Of a stretch of DNA of 9,695 bases, positions 1 to 5,926 are shown one piece after another. The notes under the pieces were generated by a model that ran no database searches, was not told the DNA's origin, and saw only the letters and a program-made list of their open reading frames with translations. Source of the stretch: Porphyromonadaceae bacterium (GTDB lineage Bacteria; Bacteroidota; Bacteroidia; Bacteroidales; Tannerellaceae); assembly GCA_003517945.1 (NCBI GenBank), contig DOZP01000013.1, forward strand, positions 1,107-10,801, in the 5' to 3' direction. Numbering within the stretch: the stretch's first letter is position 1; every line of letters starts with the position of its first letter. The position numbers and the translations under genes were made by a program.

Positions 1-882
1 AAAATAACGGGAATGACGGATGAATGGATTGTCCAACGTACAGGAATAAAAACACGTTCCCGCGCAAGAGAAGATGAAAATATGAATACGATGAGTGTTG
101 ATGCCGTCAGAAATGCACTGCCTTCGCTTCCGTATGATATAAAAGAAGTCGATTTGATTATTTCATCTACCTATTCTCCTTTTGACACGGTAGGGACAGC
201 CGCCCATGTCGTTCAGCATGAATTTGGTATTGAAGGAGCCAAAGCATTCACGATGTCATCCGCATGTTCTTCGTTTGTCAACGCATTGGAAATTATCGAA
301 GGATATTTCGCCACAGGAAAAGCAAGCAAAGCTTTAATCATCGGAGGAGATAAAAATTCGGCATACAGCAATGAGGAGGATCCTAAATCCGGACACCTCT
401 GGGGAGATGCCGCCGTTGCATTTTTCATTTCCAACGAGCGTATAACCGACAATGATTATGAAGTGCTTGAAATATACACGGAGGCGTTGGGATGCCTCGG
501 TAAAGGGCCGGAAGGTATACAGCTCCGTCCCCGAAACGGCGGAATAAGTATGCCGGAGGGAAAAGACGTATTTGTTCAGGCCTGTACATATATGCCTAAA
601 AACGCACTTCGTCTTTTAAATAAAAGAGGATATACATTTGACGATCTGTCTTATTTCATAGGGCATCAGGCAAATATGCGTATCCTTAAAAACATTGCAA
701 ACAATATCAATCTTCCCGACGAAAAAGTATTAAGCAACATTGAAGAATTAGGCAATACGGGCTCTGCAAGTTGTGCGCTTGTTTTTGCACAAAATCTCGC
801 TAAATTTAAAAAAGGCGATTTGGTTTGTATCAGTGTGTTCGGAGGCGGATACTCCGCCGGAGCTTGCCTCATCCGCATTTAA
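1..882 (+). CDS. Ketoacyl-ACP synthase III (KAS III / FabH-type), 5' end outside window
   Basis: Thiolase-fold condensing enzyme, expected to join an acyl-CoA or acyl-ACP primer to malonyl-ACP in fatty-acid or related chain synthesis in the cytoplasm. The frame is open from base 1. The first in-frame ATG (base 13) lies inside the conserved FabH motif MTDEWIVQRTGIKTR, which in E. coli FabH sits near residue 28, so about 23 residues lie upstream of the window. Counting from base 13, the catalytic triad is complete: Cys85 in SSACSSF (codon 265-267), His218 in GHQAN and Asn248 in LGNTGSAS. With the missing residues added, these fall close to E. coli Cys112, His244 and Asn274. The C-terminal glycine-rich FGGGYSAGA is also present. 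The elbow around Cys is ACSS rather than the ACAG/ACSG usual in housekeeping FabH, so a specialised paralogue is possible. fabG follows 66 bp downstream on the same strand. The family is clear; the exact substrate is not. Confidence 0.9.
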   Translation, partial: KITGMTDEWIVQRTGIKTRSRAREDENMNTMSVDAVRNALPSLPYDIKEVDLIISSTYSPFDTVGTAAHVVQHEFGIEGAKAFTMSSACSSFVNALEIIEGYFATGKASKALIIGGDKNSAYSNEEDPKSGHLWGDAAVAFFISNERITDNDYEVLEIYTEALGCLGKGPEGIQLRPRNGGISMPEGKDVFVQACTYMPKNALRLLNKRGYTFDDLSYFIGHQANMRILKNIANNINLPDEKVLSNIEELGNTGSASCALVFAQNLAKFKKGDLVCISVFGGGYSAGACLIRI

Positions 883-948
883 CTCCGTAAACGACTATTA
901 TTCAACTATCACACTAAAGTATATGTAATTTATTTAACGGATTTTTAT

Positions 949-1695
949 ATGAAACTATTAGAAGGAAAAACAGCCCTTATTACAGGAGCAGCTCGTGGCA
1001 TAGGAAAAGCCATCGCCCTGAAGTTTGCTTCCGAAGGTGCAAATATTGCATTCACGGATTTAGCCATTGACGAAGCCGGTAAAACTACGGAAAGAGAAAT
1101 TGAAGCTTTCGGAGTAAAAGTAAAAGGTTATGCGTCTAACGCTGCAAATTTTGAAGAAGCGCATAAAACAGTGGAAGAAATTCTGAATGATTTCGGAAGG
1201 ATTGACATTCTGGTAAATAATGCCGGCATTACACGCGACGGATTAATGATGAGAATGAGTGAACAGCAATGGGATATGGTGATCAATGTAAACTTGAAAT
1301 CCGCATTCAATTTCATACATGCCGTCACCCCTGTTATGATGAAACAGAGAAAAGGCAGTATTATCAACATGTCTTCTGTTGTCGGGGTATCAGGCAATGC
1401 AAGCCAGGCAAACTATTCCGCATCAAAAGCCGGAATGATTGGTTTAGCCAAATCTATTGCAAAAGAATTAGGCTCACGCGGAATACGCGCCAATGCAATT
1501 GCTCCGGGATTTATTATTACGGAAATGACGGACGCGCTACCCGAAAAGGTACGTGAAGAATGGGAAAAACAAATCCCGCTGCGCCGTGGAGGAACGCCGG
1601 AAGATGTAGCAAATGTATCTTTATTCCTTGCATCGGATCTCTCTTCTTATGTATCCGGTCAGGTAATCCCCGTTTGCGGCGGAATGAACATGTAA
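949..1695 (+). CDS. fabG: 3-oxoacyl-ACP reductase, SDR family (FabG)
   Basis: NADPH-dependent reductase that converts 3-oxoacyl-ACP to 3-hydroxyacyl-ACP, the first reduction of the elongation cycle; cytoplasmic and normally a tetramer. The product is 248 aa, the usual FabG size (244-250). Classical SDR motifs are all in place: cofactor loop TGAARGIG at residues 12-19, NNAG at 90-93, Asn115, and the catalytic Ser143-Tyr156-Lys160 in SSVVGVSGNASQANYSASK. The C-terminal segment ends VCGGMNM, where most FabG proteins have Asp or Asn before GG. The ATG at 949 places the TG(x)3GIG motif at the normal distance from the N-terminus. No Shine-Dalgarno sequence and no TAnnTTTG box occur in the 66-bp gap behind the KAS III gene, so co-transcription with it is likely. 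A strong terminator follows. SDR membership is certain; the FabG assignment rests on whole-length resemblance and on the condensing-enzyme neighbour. Confidence 0.92.
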   Translation: MKLLEGKTALITGAARGIGKAIALKFASEGANIAFTDLAIDEAGKTTEREIEAFGVKVKGYASNAANFEEAHKTVEEILNDFGRIDILVNNAGITRDGLMMRMSEQQWDMVINVNLKSAFNFIHAVTPVMMKQRKGSIINMSSVVGVSGNASQANYSASKAGMIGLAKSIAKELGSRGIRANAIAPGFIITEMTDALPEKVREEWEKQIPLRRGGTPEDVANVSLFLASDLSSYVSGQVIPVCGGMNM

Positions 1696-1724
1696 TAACA
1701 ACATCGTTTTAAATAAATATCGAC

Positions 1725-1760
1725 AGGAGCTGTCCCGATAGCCGGAACGGCTCCTTTTTA
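1725..1760 (+). terminator. Intrinsic terminator after fabG
   Basis: A 13-nt left arm (1725-1737, AGGAGCTGTCCCG) pairs with 1743-1755 (CGGAACGGCTCCT) around a 5-nt loop (1738-1742). Eleven pairs are Watson-Crick, with one T:G wobble (1731:1749) and one C:A mismatch (1734:1746). The right arm runs directly into a T tract at 1755-1759. It lies 30 nt after the fabG stop and separates the lipid genes from the pseudouridine synthase unit. Confidence 0.85.
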
Positions 1761-1771
1761 CATCTTTCCCG

Positions 1772-1788
1772 TCATGTCCGCCACATGA
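1772..1788. promoter_or_regulatory. 17-bp dyad upstream of the pseudouridine synthase promoter
   Basis: Perfect inverted repeat TCATGT-CCGCC-ACATGA with 6-bp arms and a 5-bp spacer. Its centre (1780) is about 48 bp upstream of the start site expected from the -7 box at 1816-1823. It lies beyond the fabG terminator T tract and has no T tract of its own, so it looks more like a protein-binding site than a terminator. No DNA-binding partner can be named from the sequence. Confidence 0.4.
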
Positions 1789-1815
1789 TTACTTCCTGTC
1801 TTTATAAATTAATGT

Positions 1816-1823
1816 TATATTTG
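1816..1823 (+). promoter_or_regulatory. Bacteroidota -7 promoter element before the pseudouridine synthase gene
   Basis: TATATTTG matches the Bacteroidota -7 consensus TAnnTTTG. No TTTG-type -33 element is found 19-21 bp upstream; the sequence there is around CTTC. The box ends 20 nt before the ATG, which implies a very short leader of roughly 15 nt. Confidence 0.6.
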
Positions 1824-1843
1824 CCCTGCACAAAATTCACAAA

Positions 1844-2545
1844 ATGGAAATCATCTACGAAGATAATCATCTGATTGCAGTCAATAAAAACTGTCACGAA
1901 ATCGTACAGGGAGACAAAACCGGGGATACTCCCTTGCCGGAACTGCTCAAATTGTATCTCAAAGAAAAATACGCCAAACCCGGAAATGTTTTTATAGGAG
2001 TGACTCACCGCCTTGACAGGCCTGTCACGGGAGTCGTAATTTTTGCAAAAACAAGTAAAGCGTTGAAGCGAATGAACGATCTGTTTCGTGGCGGGGACAT
2101 CAAAAAAATATATTGGGCCATTGTAAAAAACCGCCCGACGAAACCGGAAGGAGAACTGACCCACTGGTTGGTACGTAATGAAAAACAAAATAAAAGTTAC
2201 GCATACGATCAGGAAAAACCAAACTCAAAAAAAGCAGTATTATACTACCGGCTCCTGGCACATTCGGATAAATACAACCTCCTGGAAATAAACCTTAAAA
2301 CCGGGCGCCACCATCAGATCCGCTGCCAACTTGCCCAAATAGGCTGCCCGATAAAAGGTGATCTGAAATACGGATCGGCACGTTCCAATCCGGATGGCGG
2401 CATCAGTCTTCATGCACGCAGTGTTGCATTTATCCATCCGGTTTCAAAAGAAAGTACAGAGATCACAGCGCCTACTCCTGATGATAATCTATGGAAAGCG
2501 CTGACAGCACATACCAATCACCGTGAGGAGGCGAATGAAAAATAA
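1844..2545 (+). CDS. RluA-family RNA pseudouridine synthase, no S4 domain
   Basis: Isomerises specific uridines in rRNA or tRNA to pseudouridine; cytoplasmic. The 233-aa protein begins directly with the catalytic fold (EIIYEDNHLIAVNK, residues 2-15) and carries the family signature HRLDRPVTG at residues 55-63, with Asp58 as the expected catalytic aspartate. GRHHQIR (154-160) and the following L-x-x-I-G-x-P-I-x-G-D-x-x-Y-G segment (163-177) are the conserved C-terminal RluA motifs. There is no N-terminal S4 RNA-binding domain, unlike RluC and RluD (about 320 aa); in domain content it resembles the shorter RluA and TruC proteins. The substrate position cannot be told from the sequence. The start is supported by the -7 box 20 nt upstream. 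The gene has its own promoter after the fabG terminator and ends 3 nt from the convergent regulator gene. Confidence 0.93.
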   Translation: MEIIYEDNHLIAVNKNCHEIVQGDKTGDTPLPELLKLYLKEKYAKPGNVFIGVTHRLDRPVTGVVIFAKTSKALKRMNDLFRGGDIKKIYWAIVKNRPTKPEGELTHWLVRNEKQNKSYAYDQEKPNSKKAVLYYRLLAHSDKYNLLEINLKTGRHHQIRCQLAQIGCPIKGDLKYGSARSNPDGGISLHARSVAFIHPVSKESTEITAPTPDDNLWKALTAHTNHREEANEK

Positions 2546-2548
2546 AAT

Positions 2549-4486
2549 CTATGAGGAAACATACTTCTGAAGAAATAAACCCAAATCATCATCATTTCCC
2601 AACCCGAATTTTTTCTTGAGCCGGTAACGTATCATGTGTACAGAAGACTGCTCTATACAAAAATATTCAGCGACATCGCTTATTTCCATACCAATCGCAA
2701 AACAGATACAATACTTCAGATACGATATGGAAAGATTTTCATCACTCTTCCCACGAAGAATCTCAATATATGATTTACTCAGTTGTTCAAGATTACGGAT
2801 ATATCCATCTTTGGAGGATAATCCGGGTTGCTTATTAATAAGACGTTTTAAATCTTCAACCACCACGCTTTGCGTGTCGTAATCCGATTCTTTATCCTTA
2901 TCCGCCATTGCTTCATAAGCTTTAACCTTCTGCCGGAACAATTCCACCTGCCGGTCCAAAGCCTCCTTATCCTTTTGCAATTGATCCAGATCTTTTGACC
3001 TCCCCATAAGTTCCATTTCCTTCAAATGAAAATCAGACAAGACTTCATATTGCTCCAATTGCATTTTTACCGTTTGCTCCTCTTTCAATTTCAGTTTTAG
3101 TTTTGCATCCTCTTTTTCCGTATTAATAAGAGCGATATGATTATTAAGATCACGTTTTTTCAACCGTAGAAGAAGCCATACGAACAGGATGGTCAAAGCT
3201 AATAAAAAACAAAATAAGGCAAACAGCCTGTAAAGATTTTCCTGGTATGATTTATCCGATTTAAGCGCTTCAATTTCAGCCTCTTTTGACTCGAATTCAT
3301 ATTGCAGTTCCAATTCTTTCACTTCATTCGCCCGTATCTCTTCATCTTTCTTCGTCCACAAATCATTATATTCAATCGCTTTCTTATAATCACCCCGATC
3401 ATCATAGATATCGCATAAAAGCTCTATATTGTTTTTTATCAGTAAATAATAATAATAGCCCTTATAACCGGATTCCAGCTGTTCTTGTGCCTGTAAAGCA
3501 ACAATCTCAGCAGAATCAATCATGTTCATATTATACAACACCTGGGCTTCCGTATGGAAAATACGAGCCAGACCAATCGTATCGGTCAAATTATATTTCG
3601 CTCCCGCAATATGCAAAAAACTATCAATCCGGCCTATATCCGGATTTTTTTTCTTATTCATCAACTCCGCTATCGCAACATATAAATCAACGGCAACACG
3701 ATTTAAAGATTTCGGCAATAAGTTGTTCTCATATAACTCCAGACACTCCTTCGCATAATAAATAGCGCTATCCAGGTATTTTTCGTCGGATGTGTTCTTA
3801 AAATAAAGTGAATACAGATTTACCTGTATATCCATTAAGGAAAAATCAACCACAGGAGTATTGAACTGTTTTTTCAGTTCCGCCATCCTGAGAACATTCT
3901 TGCCAACATAAGCCGAATCGTTCCGTTGGAAACCATCAATGGTCAGGTTATGTAAAATGATGACCAGATCAACTTCTCTCCCTTTTATACCGGATTTCTC
4001 ATAATATGACAATGATTTCTGGTAATAATTGACAGTTTCAGGACTATGATCCGGATAATACCGCTGCACATATTGCGCTTTCATCCTGTAATACGGAGCA
4101 AGATACCGGACATCACTCGATTTATCTATGTACATAGCTGCCGAATCCAGATAGATTTGAACATGCTCCTTATCCCACAAGCCAATGTACAAATCCGCAA
4201 TCGAATTATAACAAAAGAGAATACCGTCGTTATGACTTATCTTTTTCGCCTGCTCCAAAAGATCATTAAATAACGGAAACAATTTAGGAGAATACTCAGC
4301 ATAAAACGATAGACCATCAAAGTCATCCACTATTTTCAACTTTTGATAAAATGCGATATCAGGATCGCACACAATACTATACAATGAATCTATTCTTGAA
4401 TCGTTATCAGACGTAGCCGAATACGATTGACTCGCAAAAGCAAAGGTTGTCGCAAAAAGAAAGAAAACGGATAACAATGATTTCAT
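2549..4486 (-). CDS. Membrane-anchored TPR regulator with C-terminal LuxR-like HTH
   Basis: Predicted one-component transmembrane transcription regulator of a type common in Bacteroidetes; the ligand and targets are unknown. I place the start at ATG 4486 (645 aa) rather than the upstream in-frame ATG at 4534. It gives a clean signal peptide (MKSLLSVFFLFATTFAFA, likely cleaved after Ala18), and the -7 box at 4516-4523 lies between the two ATGs. Residues about 20-385 are helical and TPR-like, for example the last repeat around 347-382 (YLLIKNNIELLCDIYDDRGD). One transmembrane segment (about 418-441, LYRLFALFCFLLALTILFVW) is followed by basic residues. A charged coiled coil covers about 442-534, and an HTH covers about 584-640 (ISDVAEYFCIEQSSVHMIRY, then RLKKKFGL). 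By the positive-inside rule, the TPR part faces the periplasm and the HTH the cytoplasm. No histidine-kinase or receiver domain is present. It is convergent with the pseudouridine synthase and divergent from sbcDC. Confidence 0.85.
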   Translation of the reverse strand: MKSLLSVFFLFATTFAFASQSYSATSDNDSRIDSLYSIVCDPDIAFYQKLKIVDDFDGLSFYAEYSPKLFPLFNDLLEQAKKISHNDGILFCYNSIADLYIGLWDKEHVQIYLDSAAMYIDKSSDVRYLAPYYRMKAQYVQRYYPDHSPETVNYYQKSLSYYEKSGIKGREVDLVIILHNLTIDGFQRNDSAYVGKNVLRMAELKKQFNTPVVDFSLMDIQVNLYSLYFKNTSDEKYLDSAIYYAKECLELYENNLLPKSLNRVAVDLYVAIAELMNKKKNPDIGRIDSFLHIAGAKYNLTDTIGLARIFHTEAQVLYNMNMIDSAEIVALQAQEQLESGYKGYYYYLLIKNNIELLCDIYDDRGDYKKAIEYNDLWTKKDEEIRANEVKELELQYEFESKEAEIEALKSDKSYQENLYRLFALFCFLLALTILFVWLLLRLKKRDLNNHIALINTEKEDAKLKLKLKEEQTVKMQLEQYEVLSDFHLKEMELMGRSKDLDQLQKDKEALDRQVELFRQKVKAYEAMADKDKESDYDTQSVVVEDLKRLINKQPGLSSKDGYIRNLEQLSKSYIEILRGKSDENLSISYLKYCICFAIGMEISDVAEYFCIEQSSVHMIRYRLKKKFGLGNDDDLGLFLQKYVSS

Positions 4487-4515
4487 TTTTATCAAAACAC
4501 TTTCGTAATAAATAA

Positions 4516-4523
4516 CAAAGATA
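4516..4523 (-). promoter_or_regulatory. Bacteroidota -7 promoter element for the TPR-HTH regulator
   Basis: On the minus strand this reads TATCTTTG, matching TAnnTTTG. It ends 29 nt before the chosen ATG (4486) and lies downstream of the alternative ATG at 4534, which argues against the longer start. No good TTTG element is found 19-21 bp further upstream. Confidence 0.6.
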
Positions 4524-4635
4524 CAAAAAACCACAAAGAGAATCCCGTTTTAAAGTAAATTAATATTCTTTAGCTTGTTACATATCCCACACTTAATAAC
4601 TCTAAATGCAATTCACATCATTTGATATTTTATTG

Positions 4636-4643
4636 TAACTTTG
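4636..4643 (+). promoter_or_regulatory. Bacteroidota -7 promoter element for sbcDC
   Basis: TAACTTTG matches TAnnTTTG, 53 nt before the sbcD ATG. The -33 position (near 4611-4616) reads only TTCA-like sequence, so the promoter is probably of moderate strength or activator-aided. It shares the 210-bp divergent region with the regulator promoter; the two boxes are about 110 bp apart. Confidence 0.6.
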
Positions 4644-4696
4644 AAAGTCTTTAATCAGATTTACAAATTTTCAATAAATAAACTATTTACTGACGA

Positions 4697-5926
4697 ATGA
4701 AGATTATTCATACAGCCGACTGGCACCTCGGACAAAATTTCTACGAATACGATCGCAAAGCGGAACATGCCTGTTTTCTGGCATGGCTAAAAAAAACAGT
4801 CGTAGAAAACAACGTTGACATTTTATTAATAGCGGGCGACATTTTCGACAGCCCGAATCCGTCTGCCGAATCACAAAAAATGTATTTTTCTTTCTTACAT
4901 GAGATAACAAATGAGAAACCCGACCTTCAACTAATCATCATAGCCGGAAACCATGACTCCGCGGCAAGGCTGGAAGCTCCCAATCCATTGCTCGAAGAAC
5001 TGAACATAACCGTACGGGGCACCATAAAACGTAACGACAAAGGAGAAATTGATTATGAACACCTGATCATACCGCTGAATAAAGGAGGATATTGCCTGGC
5101 GGTTCCTTACCTGAGGCAAAGTGATTATCCGGATGCCGGAAATTATTCGCAAAGCGTCAAAGCCATGTACGATAAATTATATGAAATCGCCTGCCGGAAA
5201 AGCGCCGGTAATAGCCGCGACCGCATTCCGGATAAAGATTTTCAACCCGTCATCGCTATGGGACATTTGCAGGCTACCGGATCGGAAATTTCCGAAAACG
5301 ACCGTTCGGAACGTACGATTATCGGAGGACTTGAATGCGTATCACCGGAAGCATTTTCCGAAAACATCGTTTATACCGCTTTGGGACATCTGCATCGCGG
5401 ACAAAAAGTTTCCGGACGGGAAAATGTCAGATATTCAGGCACGCCGATCCCAATGTCTTTTGCCGAAAAGAACAATCGACAGGAAGTCGTCCTGGTTGAA
5501 ATAGCACAGACAAACAAGGCGAATATAAAACATATCGTATTTGAGGACGCAATAAAATTAATAAGCATACCGCAGGAACCCATGCCGTTGGATGATGTAC
5601 TTCGGAAAATAAAAGAACTGCCGGAAGGAGAAATAACCAACCGTTCTCCATACCTTGAGATAAAAGTACACATAACAGAACCGGAACCATCCATGCGTTA
5701 CCGGATAGAAGAAGCACTAAAAGGCAAAGCCGTCAGACTGGCACGCATTTCCGCCGTAACGCAAGGCGCTAAAAAAGAAAATAAAATGACGGCGCTTGAA
5801 GACCTGCAAACCACAAATCCCATTGATATGGCGGAGAAAACATTCGAACAACAATATGGCGGTGAAAAAATGCCAGAGATAATGAAAAAATTACTGCATG
5901 AAATAATACGGGAGGTTGAAAGATGA
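4697..5926 (+). CDS. sbcD: SbcD, nuclease subunit of the SbcCD complex
   Basis: Mre11-type metallophosphoesterase. With SbcC it forms the ATP-dependent double-strand exonuclease and hairpin endonuclease that processes DNA ends, palindromes and blocked ends in the cytoplasm. At 409 aa it is close to E. coli SbcD (400). The two-metal active-site motifs are all visible: Asp8 and His10 in HTADWHLG, Asp48 in AGDIFDS, Asn85-His86 in AGNHDS, His190 in MGHLQATG, and the GHLH motif at 230-233. The C-terminal part (about 270-409) is the usual capping and SbcC-binding region. The start is fixed by the N-terminal MKIIHTADWH, which is at the normal position for the family. Its leader is AT-rich with no Shine-Dalgarno sequence. 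The last codons overlap the sbcC start by 4 nt (ATGA), so the two subunits are almost certainly translationally coupled. Confidence 0.97.
   Translation: MKIIHTADWHLGQNFYEYDRKAEHACFLAWLKKTVVENNVDILLIAGDIFDSPNPSAESQKMYFSFLHEITNEKPDLQLIIIAGNHDSAARLEAPNPLLEELNITVRGTIKRNDKGEIDYEHLIIPLNKGGYCLAVPYLRQSDYPDAGNYSQSVKAMYDKLYEIACRKSAGNSRDRIPDKDFQPVIAMGHLQATGSEISENDRSERTIIGGLECVSPEAFSENIVYTALGHLHRGQKVSGRENVRYSGTPIPMSFAEKNNRQEVVLVEIAQTNKANIKHIVFEDAIKLISIPQEPMPLDDVLRKIKELPEGEITNRSPYLEIKVHITEPEPSMRYRIEEALKGKAVRLARISAVTQGAKKENKMTALEDLQTTNPIDMAEKTFEQQYGGEKMPEIMKKLLHEIIREVER
5910..5915 (+). promoter_or_regulatory. Shine-Dalgarno sequence for sbcC inside the end of sbcD
   Basis: GGGAGG lies 7 nt before the sbcC ATG at 5923, textbook spacing for 16S pairing. 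It is encoded by the last sbcD codons (Arg-Glu-Val-Glu-Arg-stop). None of the other four visible gene starts in the window (fabG, pseudouridine synthase, regulator, sbcD) nor the GH43-like gene has one, as expected for this phylum. Confidence 0.65.

Noticed and set aside
13..15. ATG at base 13 as the start of the KAS III gene
   Set aside because: It lies inside a conserved internal FabH motif and the frame is open to base 1, so the true start is upstream of the window.
885..940. Possible stem CCGTAAA / TTTAACGG closing the whole gap between the KAS III gene and fabG
   Set aside because: Only 7 pairs with a bulge and a 41-nt AT-rich loop, with no T tract; likely chance.
1802..2188. 128-aa minus-strand open frame opposite the pseudouridine synthase
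   Set aside because: Phe-rich shadow translation; the plus strand there encodes the conserved HRLDRPVTG motif.
3286..3765. 159-aa plus-strand open frame antisense to the regulator
   Set aside because: Low-complexity Ser/Tyr/His/Pro-rich shadow of the TPR-coding strand, with no promoter element upstream.
4604..4623. AAATG...CATTT inverted repeat upstream of sbcD
   Set aside because: Only 5-bp arms with a 10-bp spacer in AT-rich sequence; expected by chance.
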